A stretch of DNA of 64,000 nucleotides from Taxillus chinensis (lineage: Eukaryota; Streptophyta; Magnoliopsida; Santalales; Loranthaceae). Positions 12,690 to 24,916 of the stretch are shown here, in pieces. A program made the position numbers and the translations under genes. The first letter of the stretch is position 1. Each line of letters opens with the position of its first letter. The notes below the pieces were generated by a model. The model made no database searches, was not told the DNA's origin, and saw only the letters and a program-made list of their open reading frames with translations. The stretch spans positions 48,139,682 through 48,203,681 of the forward strand of contig CM042087.1 in NCBI GenBank assembly GCA_023512835.1, read 5' to 3'.

Positions 12690-13260
12690 AGGAGGGGATA
12701 TAAAATGCCTCCATTAGAAGAAAAGATGTCTCTTGAGAGAAAGAGGCTATATGCATTAAATGGAAAAGTCTTAAACATCATCATTTCAACTTCAATAGAT
12801 GTTGAGTACTCAAAAGTATTGGGCTATGAATTTGTCTAAGAGATACGAGATAGATCACAAAAAATCTATGAAGGTGATGGTAGAATAAAGAAGGTCATGT
12901 TAAAAGTCTTCGAAGAGAGAAATGAAGCTCTTTGAATAAATGACAAAAAATTCAAGAATTCTTTACCACACTAACTAATGTAGTAAATGACTTAAAAAGT
13001 CATGGAAAGCACAAGAAAGATGCATATGTGGTCAAGAAAGTTCTAAAAATTCTATCTAAGAGGTTTGCCTCAAAGATATTGGCTATAGAAGAGAGTTAAA
13101 TCTTGACTCTATAACATTGTCAGATCTTTATTGTAACCTTATTGCTTTTGAATTGAGGATAAAATCTTAGAAGGTGCCTTGACCTTAAAGTTAACCGAAG
13201 AAATGACTTCAAAACAATCAAAGACTTAGAGCTTAAAGAAGAGAGAGAATCTTACGAGGA
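12690..13260 (+). mobile_element. Decayed Ty1/copia gag fragment (UBN2-type)
   Basis: Conceptual translation in shifting frames gives segments typical of copia gag polyproteins: an ALNGKVLNIIISTS-like start, then EI.DRSQKIYEGDGRIKK, then VVKKVLKILSKRFASKI followed by LAIEES and LDSITLSDL. Several stops and frameshifts interrupt it. No flanking LTRs or pol sequence were found, so this is an old fragment. Confidence 0.7.
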
Positions 13261-16007
13261 GGATAATGAACAAAGCGAATATGAATTACCAACATTTTAA
13301 TAACTTCAAATTGAAACAAGTACTTCGAGATAGGTAAAGCATCTTCGAGTTCACAATTACTTTGGTTTGAGCCAACAACCTTACTCCGGTTGATGTTGAG
13401 TTTACTTCGAGATAAGTTAATTTGGTATATATACTTATCTCAAACTAAACACCTCCTGACTCAAACTCTTTCATGCTAAGTTTACTTCAAGATATATCTC
13501 CTATCTCGAATCGAACTCCTTAAACTTTGTCGTTTCAACATGAAGGCACTCTAAGATAACTCGTACTTCAAGATATCAATTTGACTTCGAGATCTCAAAA
13601 TGATATGTTGGGTTCTTCACTTTCTGCCTTTATATCAAGATTTCAAATTGATTCCATGGTAATTTCAAAACATGTCTCTTGTATTGTTTGTCATCATAAT
13701 AAGTTATTGGCAACAATTACAACCCTTCAATTTATAGGAACAACAACTATTCTAGTTTTTCCTTTTAATAATAAGCAATAATCGACCTATTTAACAATAA
13801 TTGACTAAGTAACTCCTCATTAAACCACTAAATATTACTATAATGCCCATAATGATTCGATACTCCAAATTAAGCTTAATTATTATCAAAACAATTGTAT
13901 TTTCGCCCACATCATCATTATAACATTATTAATCTCAAATAGAGACTATCTCGCAATCTACCCCAAGTACGGGTGATTACATTAAGAAAATTAACTTTAC
14001 CAAAATACTTTTTAGCTTAAAAAAAACATTTGTTTACATATTTATTTTCTTAGTAAAATACAAATTTTTAAATTTTTTTAGTAATTCAAATGGTACTATT
14101 TTGAGAAAGAATTTTGAAATAACGATAGAGAAAAGAAACCCGATAACAATGGTAAGCCTAAAAAAACTTCACAACTCTCCTAACTCCTAGAAAGAAAGGT
14201 AGAGTAAGATTGTTAATGGGTACTAGTGGTGGACTCAATATTTTTCAATCTAAAATTTAGTTAGAAATTTTATTTTTACAAATTTTAACTAACTACTTTT
14301 TACAACATTAAATAATATGTTTAACAAATCTTTCACTATTTTATTAAAATATTATTTTTAAATTTTATATGCATATAACTATCTTTCCTCTCTTTGTTAT
14401 TTTAACACTTCATCTTTTAATAACACATTTTTTAGTCTCTTAGCTTTAACAATTTGAAAATATTATTTTCTAAATATTTATTTATTCTTTCAAAAAGGAT
14501 GAGAGAAATTGAAAGGAAAAAAAGAGAAAGAAAATATAATTATTTATAAAGTAAAAAGAAAATAGTAAATATTAAGTAAAAAAACCTTTTGTTAACTCCA
14601 TAATAAAGAAAAGTAAAATTTATAAGCATTTTATTAATTTAACTATTTAAATTAATAAAAAAATTAAATTTAAAGAGCCTATAAGTGCTCACATGAATCA
14701 ATTGAGTTGGTAAGAACATTTATTTAAATTTTAAAATAAATTATAACTAATAAAATTAACTTAACTAATTTGAAAGCTAGCATCATTAAGTCCATTGTAA
14801 AACCCTTCTTTTTCTCCACATCATAAAATCCTTCTTTTAAAATCAATTTACCCACCCCAAACTGCTTAAACCCTCAGATCGGGTCGGATTCGGATCAAAA
14901 TAAATATTCTTGAGTTCGATTCGAATTGAACAATACTCAAGCCCGACCCAACCCATTGTCATCCCTAGTGTTAGTGTTATTGACGCACCAAAACTGCCGG
15001 ACTGCTACAACATTTGCCTAATTTCCAAATCTTCGATCTTCCTAATTCCTAATCTCCCAATCTCTGATCTTCCCATCTCCCAATCTCAGATCGCTGCTAC
15101 CATTTTGATTCACAATTGTGGCAACCACTGCCGCTGGAGGAGGCAAAGCAAGAAAGATGAGAGGAAGATTTTTTTTTTTTCCCGACTCATAAATAAATTC
15201 AGTAATATAAGCTATCAGCTTTTTTAAAATAATATTTTATTTAAAATAGCTAAAAGTTATTGAAACTGTAACTTGAAAATTGACTAACTAAATTTTATAA
15301 AATAAATATTTTAACTAAATTTTAATTAAGATATAAACAGCGAGTGCTCGAATGGCTCTAAATTGATTTTCTAAGGCTATTTTGATATTAAAAGTATTTG
15401 ATTGCTTCAATTCAAAATCCATGGCAAAATAACACGATTTAAAGCAAGGAACTTAATAATACATTTTGCGTTGCATCAACAAAGGCTTGTTCAAATGCTG
15501 CAGAAGTTTAGGCGTTCCCCTCCTAAATAACAATCCAACATCCGCGAAAAACAATTAGGTCATTAGAAAAGCATTTTGGTAAAGCTCCATTCATGTGTCA
15601 CCACATCATGCTGGGTATTTGATTGTGATTTTAACGGGAAAGAAATGATTGGCATTACTTTTTACTAAAATCACAAAACCAACTCATTCATATCTCCCGT
15701 TAGTCACTGTCTTAGGAAATAAATACCGGTTTTCCACTCATGCAAATACCTTGTTTCCTGAAATTGACAAGAAAATAACATTTACTAAGTCATTCATTTT
15801 AAACTGTTAATGGAACCCCAGCAAAAAAAATCACCACAAAAATATATTAAACAATCAAATGGCGCTAGCATATATAAAGAAAACCATTTTAAGTGGGGGA
15901 TAATGGGATTAAGATGAAATATATAAGACCATAGGGAGTGCAATGAACACGTATTTATAAGTGGTTTTGAATTGATTCCAAAACAAACGGTGGTATACCT
16001 AGCGTTT
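13261..16007. other. AT-rich spacer with recurrent ACTTCRAGATA words
   Basis: Between about 13320 and 13600 the word ACTTCGAGATA or ACTTCAAGATA occurs about five times, possibly the decayed flank of the copia fragment. From 13980 to 14770 the sequence is nearly all A/T. No gene could be supported. Confidence 0.4.
14878..14967. mobile_element. Possible hAT-type MITE terminus
   Basis: The stretch ends in CCAACCCATTGTCATCCCTA, whose reverse complement begins TAGGGATGACAATGGGTTGG, a form common at the ends of plant hAT MITEs. I found no matching opposite end or target duplication, so it may be a solo end or chance. Confidence 0.35.
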
Positions 16008-18502
16008 TCATACATCATCTTTTTGGGTTAGAATGACCTCAACTCTATCTAATGATGCTTGCAACCGCCCTGAGTCCATGTTGAACAACGGTTCACCAGT
16101 GCCAACACCCCTGTCAAGAGAGCAAGGCATATAAAGAGCACAAAATGTAGTCTTTAGAAATAAACAGTTAAAGAAACTCTCAAATGAAACTCTAATCCGA
16201 AAAATGCTGATAATTTTTATCCAGTTCCATCTAGCAGAGCATAAAGACTACCTGACAAACCAGTTAACTGTACAAATATTATACATACCCACTGCTTTAC
16301 CATGGGGGCTATTTAATTGCTTTACTTCACACTGCTATAATATGGTGCCCAATGCTTCGTTCAAATTTACATAATAAAATGTTTAGTTGTCTTGTTTTCG
16401 TTTTTAAAATGTAGTAGCTGTTTTCAAGTTTAAATAACTTAAAATTAAAAATAACTTCATTCTAGAATGTTCAAATTAAATGTTCTCGTAATTTCAGCAG
16501 TAGTCAGCCACAAAGAGGATTGAGGAACTTACCCAGTTATTTCCGGAAAAACATAGTCTGCTCTCCAGCCAAACCGCAGATCTATGCCTGGACACAAGCC
16601 AATTGATGTCTTATTTTGAATTCGTGAGATGCCATCGCCACCCCAACAGGTAGTTAGCTTCCATTTCCATCCAGTTGTGTTCAACTGAAAGCTGTGGCCT
16701 ATGCCAACCTGAACTATTTGGATAGTTAAACCTTGATGAGTACTAGTTTAACAGTGTTATTGTCTTATTTTTGCCTATAAAGATCATCTCACCAAATTGA
16801 TAGAGAAAACTTCTGAGAATGAAGAAAATCAAACCTGGATATTCAAAAATTTGGTGACGGGGATCTTCTTTGAGAGAAGGCGTACATCATGGCGTGCAGG
16901 CTCATATACAAACTTCCATCTCCGATCATGGGATAGAGGCTTTAATGTAAACTTTGCCTCATACTCATTGATGGGAGCATTGTAAAACTGAACCAAAATG
17001 AGCTCCAATAGATAACCCAAGTCATAGAATGTGAATAACAGCCCAAATGAATGTGAAAATTAATTTGGAGATTCCACGACAATAGTTTCTTTCAACACTA
17101 AAAAAGAGGAAAAAAAGAAAACATAATAAAGCCATATTATTATTGTTGTTGTTGTTATTCGCAATATTAACTGCATTGGGCAAGCATATGCGTGCACACT
17201 TATAAGACTAAGGTATATAATCCAGCTAACTCCAAATTCAAGAAGTAAGGACACATTTCTTCTCAAAAAGTATAACTCTTTCAGAAAAAATACCTAGGGA
17301 GGGAGTCGGTACATATTGTCACCTACTAATGTGATATGTTAATTATGTCTAAAACCACACCAAGCCCCCAAGAAATTACATGGGGCAGATATATGGTGGC
17401 CAATCTATCTAAGACACAAATATAAGTGTCAGGAAAATTTTCCCAAACTAGTACTGTTTCTCGCATAACTCAAATGAGACGCCCATACCAACTCATTTCT
17501 CACACATTAAATTCAAAAAAAAAAAAAATTCAGAGACCGCGCAACAAGTATGGCTTGCACCAAATAATTAAACAGTAGTTCTGTATATTGGTATGATCTA
17601 TGAACGGAGGAAAGAAAAGGATTATAGAAGTTGCATTCACTCCACCCATAAGCATATCTGCTCAGACAGAATGAGAATGATTGTAACTGATGACAGTACA
17701 GAGGCTCTGTTCCGATTCTATCGAAAATTCAGAATTACATTTTGCTTCACTCACCATCACCCCTCCCCCATTCTATTCAACAAAAACTTACAGCCCCCAA
17801 GCTTCATGGACAGACCTTGCTGCTTGTTTTGACTTTCCAGCTAATGGAGAATGACCCAAACCGATAAGACCACAAAGACTATTCCCACGTAAATCAAACT
17901 ACCATGGGTATCTGGCAGTGACAGGATTTGGACACTGAACCACACATCACAAAACTTGTGGAAAGCCAGATTTTTCAGAGAGCAACCCCGGTTGACACAG
18001 AACAAAGTTAATAAATAACAAGAATTCGAAACCGATATATAAACAACGAAAGTGTATTTAAAGTGTTCGGGAAAAAACCCATCGACCTAGTATTGCATCA
18101 ATTGAATTTGAGTTGGAAAAAATTGAAGTCAAATATGAAGGCAATACAAAAAACGGGGGCCGAATATGTTGAATCGGGAATAGAGAAAGCGACCTCCAAA
18201 TTGAGGCCGACACGGAACCCTTGGGTCTCTTTTCGGAACTTGAGAAACAACTCCGATGGCATCAAATCAACCTTATATAGTTCGTCCCATGATTTGGGTT
18301 CTTCCCCATGAGAACTAGCCTCCATTATCGACCAACCGACACCACTGCGCAGAAGACGGCCAAGTGCTCGTCGGGATTTAGGAAGGGGTTTGATGGTGTA
18401 ACTAAAGCCCCATCCGTCACTGATTTTTCCCTCTTCCTTGATAAAATGTTCCCCCTTCCTTACTCGTATGTTTTGCTTGTACTTCCCCCTACAAATCATC
18501 AT
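16008..18502 (-). CDS. Conserved-looking plant protein of unknown function, four exons
   Basis: I do not recognise the family. Exons on the minus strand: 18194-18502, 16835-16987, 16533-16708 and 16008-16110, with GT-AG borders; the lengths sum to 741, giving an uninterrupted 246-residue product ending in TQKDDV at TGA 16008-16010. The protein starts (if ATG 18502 is right) MMICRGKYKQ and has a tryptophan-rich, basic, glycine-rich composition, with DGWGFSYTIKPLPKSRRALG near the N-terminus, NAPINEYEAKFTLKPLSHDR in exon 2 and CPGIDLRFGWRADYVF in exon 3. Alternating polar and hydrophobic residues suggest a beta-rich fold, which is only an inference. There is no clear signal peptide. The start is uncertain: an acceptor-like TTTGTAG lies at the N-terminus (18489-18495), so an upstream exon may exist. 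Intron 1 is about 1.2 kb. Confidence 0.6.
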
Positions 18503-18509
18503 CAACGAT

Positions 18510-18996
18510 AACAATAATAATAAAATAACAAGCAACCATTAGCGAAAGAGTCCATTCTAATTTAAAAGTATTACTATTCAAATTTAAATACAATTCGTGG
18601 AAAGATTTTTTTTTTAAATTCTTATATTTTACTAGACTATCAAATATTATTTTTTAGATTTAATTTTAAAAAATATACACTTTTTAAAATATATTCTCTC
18701 TTTTATCAAATAAAAATTATTTTTGAATTACAATTCAGCATAAACTCTAATAAAATTTAAAAAATAAAATACATAAATCAAAATTTGTACCAAACAAACT
18801 ATTATCTTATAAAAAAATAACGAGATAGGTTTGATTGAAAACGAGTTTATATATATAATAGTAAAATATTAAATAGAAAAGTAGTACCATGAATGAGATC
18901 ATAGCCATTTAATCATTATCAAATGGTCCGTATCACAATTTCATTTAATCAAATGGGCTCAGCCATTTAGGATCGGGCCCAACCCTATGCCTCACC
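18510..18996. other. AT-rich spacer
   Basis: Nothing recognisable: no coding segment and no transposon terminus apart from the LTR edge at 18997. Confidence 0.4.
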
Positions 18997-20080
18997 TGTC
19001 ATTCCCTCAAATTTTAAGGAATTTAGAACTGAAACGTGACTTCCTCTTGCTTGCATCCCAAGGATTAAGGAGTTTGTGACAAATACAATAGAGATTACAT
19101 CGTGGGTGTTATCTTAATCATGCAAACATGTATAATCATACATCAATGATACTCTTGTACTTTCTCATACATCATCATGCATACAACAAGTCAAATAGTC
19201 ACACATATAATATATGTCAAACACACATACATCACACCACAATAAATGGTTACATACAACTGTCAAAGAACTCATGTATGGGATAAACCAAATAATCAAT
19301 ACATAAATAACACTTAGTCATACATCAGAGTAGTAGGCACGTCCTCCTAGAATAAAGATCTCCACTAGTCTTGGGTCGCACTTAAAAAGAGGAAACAACA
19401 AAGTAGGGGTAAGCTATAAGCTCAATAAGTGACCTTATAACTCGACACCACCTTACAATGCAAAACACATAAGTCTATACTACATGCTTAGTGCACTCGT
19501 GTTGTGTAGTGTACATAAACATAAAGACTCAGCCTACATACAATATCAGAATACAACTTGTTTACATCAGGATAGCTTGTCAATGATCTTCAATAAGATC
19601 TCAGCTCATGATACTCATCCTTATCACTACGAGCTCAACAGCTCAACCTGGCCTCACTGTCATACCTAACAGGGTTCATCCACTCGGGGGCCTTAGCCTC
19701 ATATCTTAGTCAAACATATCTCACAAACTCATAGGTCCCATAATCATACCACATCACACATACATGACATGGTATATGCAACACATTTCAACCATTTAGG
19801 TAACAAGTTCCTAACAGAACCTAATTAGGTGCTCACAGTGTCAATTTGGCATCTCATTGGATCTCCAACCTCAACATCTATCTCACTCTCTACAATGTCA
19901 AACTTAGCATCAAAAGCCTTTGCTCAAGCAATAGGGTAACAACCCCTAAGGTTCCCATAAGGTACCCCAACACGTTTGGTGAAACGAGCAACGAGCGTGC
20001 AAAGAACCCCGGTTGCCCACTTGTGCGGTCCAAAACCCAATCCCGTCGACTATGTTAAAATTCAAGGGTCAACATCTTAA
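18997..20080 (-). mobile_element. Old, diverged LTR fragment (Ty3/gypsy, same family as the 21.7-24.0 kb LTR)
   Basis: Read on the minus strand, this segment aligns with the 3' half of the solo LTR at 21718-24042. Shared landmarks are GAGCTTATAGCTTACCCCTA against GAGCTTGTCGCTCACCCCTA, GACTAGTGGAGATCTTTATT against GACTAGTGGAGGACTTTCTT, TATGCATGATGATGTATG against TATGCATGATGATATATG, and the terminus GGGAATGACA against GGGCGTGACA. The 5' half of the LTR is not recognisable above about 20080. The edge at 18997 is the LTR end; no primer-binding site or internal region follows. Confidence 0.7.
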
Positions 20081-21712
20081 AAACCACCAGTTGTATGAGA
20101 GGCTACCATTTAATCTATATTAAACTATATTTGGTTAGTAACTTCCCAAATGTAGGACAATCATAATAAAAGCTATTTACGGTGAATAATAAAGATGTTT
20201 AAATAATATTAATGATGTTGAGTTAATCAACGTAACGAGGTTAACTAGACAAAACCCCATGTTTGCATTAATGGTCAAAGATTTACAATTGATTAATGAA
20301 AGTGAATGATGCTCACTAGTGTGGTGAGCCACCATTGATGATAGACATGTTATCCGATTATCTAATCTATCGGTGCATAAAAAGAATATCGTTTTGAAGA
20401 AAATCGAGAACTAGGATAGGACAATCACCACCTCTCTTCCTTGCCTGGGCTAGTCATTGCTTCTCTAACGTTATCCTCTCCCTCTTCGGCTACACTTTGT
20501 CTCCCTGCCTCGAAGCTCATTGCCATTGATTAATCATTTAATTTATAATAATTAAATAATTAATTATTATAAAATCTTAAAACAAATATATAAACTTACT
20601 CTTTTTGAAATTGTATTTGCACCTCCGTTGCACTTTTCTGTGTTTTCTTTCTTCAAAAAGGATTGATTCTAGGCTTTAAAATTAATTAAATTTAATGTGT
20701 TTCCCTCCTAAACTAAATTCCTTGTCACATTAAATTTAAAGTGTTTTACGAAGAAATCTATAGGAAAAGAGATAGTAGAGCTTCTCCTACCTTAAGAATG
20801 CAAATTGGTAAATTAGAGAAGAGGAGGATGTTGTCTGTCCAATCCAACGAACTTTCGACTAGTCTCCTCCCCCAACGAGCCTCCAACAGCCTGCAACCGT
20901 TCCTCATCTTCGGTGATAAGCTTTAAAGCAAGGAGAGAAAGAGCAAAGCCAGAGAGGGAAAGGACAGTGTTGGAGAAGGAAAGGCTTTGGGATGATATTT
21001 GGTGTGGTCAGGTGCCTTTGAGGGAGGCCTACCCGGAGTTATACCGTCTTGCTTGTCACAGGGATGGCAATGTGGCTGATTTTCTACAGGCTCGTGGGGA
21101 TTCCTTGCATTGGGAGGTGTCTTTTTTGCGTCCGACCCAGGATTGGGAGTTGGAATCCTTTTCCTCCTTCTTTGCTCTTTTGTATTCCAGTCACCCCTCC
21201 CGGACCACGCTGGACCGGTTGTGCTGGCGTCATGCTCCGACGGTTGGCTTTAGTGTACGGTGCTTATATTCTCTCCTTACCCCGGCCGCCCCTCCTTGCT
21301 TTCCATGGAGGTTAGTCTAGAAGGTTCCGGTCCCTCCTCGGGTGAGTTTCTTTGTTTGGTCTGCAGTGCTTGGGAGAATCCTTACGACGGACAACTTGCG
21401 TCGTCATGGTATGGTGGTGATTAGCCATTGTTTCTTATGTCGGCGGAGCTGAATCCATTGATCACATTTTTATTCATTGTCCGTTTGCCCGAGAGCTTTG
21501 GGACATGTTTCTTGGTTTGTTTGGCCTTCCTTGGGTGATGCCTCGCAGTGTCGTTGATTTATTTTCTTGTTGGGCTGGTTGTGTGGGTCGCCGGTCGCCA
21601 CTTTGGCGTGTTATTCCTCATTGTATCTTGTGGTGTCTTTGGCGCGAGTGGAATGCTAGGCTGTTTGATAATCGCGTGCTTTGCGTGGTGGAACTTAAAG
21701 CCTGTGTCTTGC

Positions 21713-22110
21713 GTTCTTGTAAAGACTCGTATTTGGGTAGTTTTGAGAGATAGTCATTCTATGGGAATGTAACTATCTGGACGGTAGTGTAGCCGTCGAT
21801 GTGAGCATTTGTTGTACTTGGGCCCGATTTGAGTCGGGACCCGTTTGACCCGATTGTTGACTTTTTGGGGTTTATTGGTTGACTTTGCGTTTGAGCAGTC
21901 ATTTGAGTGTGATAATATCGAACAGTGTTGTATTCGTTATTTCGAGCGTTTTGACGGTAATTTGACTCAATTTGGAGTTCGTGACCTCGGGAGGTCAATT
22001 ATTGCGTTTCGGGTCAATTATTCTTTGGGAGGCCAATTATTGGCAACGTATATATATAATTAAGAAGCGCCTTATATCTTTAATTGCCAATTATTGATCG
22101 TCTATTTGAG

Positions 22111-22156
<46 letters not shown>

Positions 22157-24047
22157 GAAGAGCGTAGAGCTTTCTTGGCGATTTTGGGGCGATTGGAGCT
22201 CGTGGATCGCAAATAACCTTCCAGGTAGGTGTCCTTAATCGTCTTATTTCGATCCTATCTCTCGAATATGTGATCTGTGGATGTATGAGTGTGTATTTTA
22301 TGAGGGTTGCGAAGTCAACCATGGAAGTCTAGATTTAGATCTAGATGAATATATGATTTGTGTGTATTTCTAACTTGTTATTGTGCGAATTAGAGGCGTT
22401 TAGGACGCGTTTTGAGGTAAATATCGCGGTTTATTTTGTAAAACATGTGTTTATGAGTGTCGGGGTCACTGGGTTGCTTCAGACGAAGAACAGACCAAAA
22501 CGATGATGAAAAGATTCCCTGGGCAAGTTTTAGAGTCGACGGACGATCAGCGACTATGGAGTCGGTGACTGTGAGTCAGAGACTTTGGAGTTAAGCAGCT
22601 ATGGAGTCGGCAGTGTGGAGTCAGCAGACTATGGAGTCGGCAACTTAGTTAGTCCGGATCAGTCGGGAGTAGTTAGTCCGGATCGGTAGTCCGGAGTAGT
22701 TAGTCTGGATCGTAGTCCGGATGTCAATCCATGACATCAAATCCGTAGCGATGAAACAATGATCCGTAAGCATCGGTCCGGAGCATCAAATCCGTAGCGA
22801 TGAAACAGTGATCCGTAGCATCGATCCGGAGCATCAAATCCGTAGGAGTGAAACAAGGTGTCAGCTTAGCAATCTGCATCAAGCACCTGGACATTTACAT
22901 TGTAAACCATTAAAGTATTATACTTAAGTTACAATGTAAATAACGAAATACCCCCATTTGGATTCAAAGAAAAATACTAGAAAAATTAATTCCCACTATT
23001 TCAAAATGTGAAAATTGGGATTTAGTGTAAAATCTCGGAAAAACCCAAAAGTTCGTAGTGGTGAATTTTTGGAAAGTGGGGTTAGACATCTCGGAAAAAT
23101 CCCCAAAAATCGATTATCTTATTTATGATAAAGGGAACCCAATGCCGGGACTTTTAATTTCAAGAAAATAGGCTGCTTATGAGTACTTCCTTCATAAATC
23201 AAGGGTTGAGGATTTACTTGTGAAGACCGGCTACAATTCTAAAGGAAATGTTGAGAATGACATGCCATACTAATGTTAGTATGTTGATGTGAGGTATTGG
23301 GGCATGAACTCCGTGACTTGTTTGGGTTTTCACCGTGATGCACCGATGGTACTATGTGGTTGACGTGGCGGACATATGCACCGATGGCAGCCCTTGTGTG
23401 GCGACCGTGGCCGGGCATATTCGCGCCGTGGACAAGCTAAGACCCGAGTTGAGCCGTTGAGCTCGTGGAGCTAGGGATGAGCGCCCGAGCTGGGATCCCA
23501 TGGAGGATCGTGGACAAGTTGTCCTGATGTTTGTTGAGGTCGAGTCCCGATGATTGTGCACACTACACGGTACATGAGTACACCGAGCATATAGTATAGA
23601 CTTATATGTGTTGCATGATGTGGAGTGTTAGGGCCACCTACTGAGCTTGTCGCTCACCCCTACTTGTTGTTTACCCTTTTCAGGTGTGACCCGAGACTAG
23701 TGGAGGACTTTCTTCCAGGAGGACGCCCACTACTCGATGTATGATACAATTATATTCGTATTGTTTTATGTGATATCCCAGGACATGGGTCCGTGGACGA
23801 TTGTATTTGCATACCGTATGATGTGATGTCCGTATGACTATTTGACTCTTTTTATGCATGATGATATATGGGAAAGTACAGGATTACCCTTGATGTATGA
23901 TCGTACAGGGTTGCATATTTGAGACAAAGACCCCCGGTGTAGTCTCTATTGGTGTTAGTCACCAACCCCTTGATCTTTCGGGTGCGGGCAAGGGGAAGTC
24001 ATGTACCCGGTTCCGGGTTCCCTGGAATTCGGGGGCGTGACAGTTCT
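21713..24047 (+). mobile_element. Solo LTR of a Ty3/gypsy element (Tekay/Del-like), 2325 bp
   Basis: The LTR is 21718-24042, starting TGTAAAGACT and ending GGGCGTGACA (TGT...ACA). It is flanked by the 5-bp duplication GTTCT at 21713-21717 and 24043-24047. It interrupts LINE ORF2 precisely: removing it plus one GTTCT restores the frame. The length, the GCGTGACA end and the GAGCTTGTCGCTCACCCC motif resemble long LTRs of Tekay/Del chromoviruses; that lineage call is from memory. No internal region is present, so it probably arose by LTR-LTR recombination. It holds a (GA)n tract at 22111-22154. Confidence 0.85.
22111..22154. repeat. (GA)n microsatellite inside the solo LTR
   Basis: About 22 uninterrupted GA units. 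Confidence 0.9.
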
Positions 24048-24433
24048 CTTCTTGGGTGGCTCTCTGCCTCAGGTTCATGTTTTTCTTGTATTATGGATGT
24101 TGTTGATGGGTGTTCCTTTTGAACTGAATGTTGCTCGTTTGTTGTTTCTTTTTCTTTTGTTACTTCTCTCTTGGTGCACTTCTTGTGTACTTTGTTTTTA
24201 ATAAAGTTTCTTATTACCTATAAAAAAACAAAGAAGGAAAGGCTTGCGTGACAAAGGAAAAAGAGTTGTAGAGAGATCACAAGGGAGAGAGGGGTTGGAG
24301 AGAAGTGACCATCGCATTCCAATTCTCGATTTTCTTCAAAACACCATCCTTTTAATGTATAACAACTTATATATCAATAGATTGAATGACATGTCTATCA
24401 TATAACGATAGCTCACCACACTAGTGGGCACAA

Positions 24434-24916
24434 TGTGGTGCTAGGAGTGTAAAATGAACCGTTAGTCCACGAACCAGCCCGTGATCCATGCGGACTGAAC
24501 CAGAATTTTTCTAATCCATTTCAATTTTGGGCTTAAAACGAATTGATCCGTGTAGACCAAACCAGTGCAAATGAAAACTAATCCATAGAATGATTTTTTT
24601 TAATATTTTTTTTAAAATTAGTACCTATCCTTCTTAATATATTAATACATACACCGTAAACATATTAATTTTAAAATTAAAATTTAAAAATATAACCTTT
24701 TAAATATAATTTAAAATTTAAAAATTCAAAACTATTTAATAAAATTAATTTATAATATTTTTAAATAAATAAATAAATATAAATCAATCCACATCTGCAT
24801 GCAAATCAGATCAAATCAGATCAGGCCAATAAATTTACAATCCATTAAAAGTCCGTTTAAATCCGCTCCATCACAAATTGGACTAGACCGATCCGTTTTG
24901 TACTCCTATGTGGTGC
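24434..24916. mobile_element. hAT-type MITE, 467 bp, with 8-bp target duplication
   Basis: The element 24442-24908 begins TAGGAGTGTAAAATGAACCG and ends with the inverted form of TAGGAGTACAAAACGGATCG. It is flanked by an exact 8-bp duplication, TGTGGTGC (24434-24441 and 24909-24916). The 8-bp duplication and TAGG ends fit the hAT superfamily. It has no coding capacity, and its inside is AT-rich. It sits 7 bp outside the right end of the long-inverted-repeat element. Confidence 0.8.

Larger units (their letters stand above)
20974..24245 (+). mobile_element. 5'-truncated LINE (C-terminal ORF2, zf-RVT domain), split by an LTR
   Basis: The LINE body is 20988-21717 plus 24048-24231. It is flanked by a perfect 14-bp target duplication, AGAAGGAAAGGCTT, at 20974-20987 and 24232-24245. 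The coding part is the zinc-binding domain at the end of LINE ORF2: WDDIWCGQVPLREAYPEL, FSVRCLYSLLTPAAPPCFPW, CFLCRR..AESIDHIFIHCPF and CILWCLWREWNARLFDN. A TAG replaces an expected Trp codon near 21318, and there is a frameshift near 21449, so it is dead. The 3' end has AATAAA near 24201 and a short A tail. Joining the two halves restores the ORF2 frame to a stop. Confidence 0.88.
20314..24426. mobile_element. Non-autonomous DNA element with long imperfect terminal inverted repeats
   Basis: The left end (20314 to about 20460) and the right end (about 24280-24426) are inverted copies: both begin CACTAGTGTGGTGAGC, share TGATAGACATGT, and share an exact 20-mer GTTTTGAAGAAAATCGAGAA at a similar depth. 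Without the LINE insertion the element would be about 0.85 kb. The long repeats suggest a Mutator-like element, but I could not find a clean 9-bp target duplication, and the CACTA start leaves the CACTA superfamily open. No transposase is present. The exact outer edge is uncertain. Confidence 0.6.

Noticed and set aside
18990..19080. A possible first exon (ATGCAAGCAAGAGGAAGTC.., donor GACAG/GTGAGG) for the unknown minus-strand gene
   Set aside because: The segment is the end of a diverged gypsy LTR, so the ATG and donor are coincidental.
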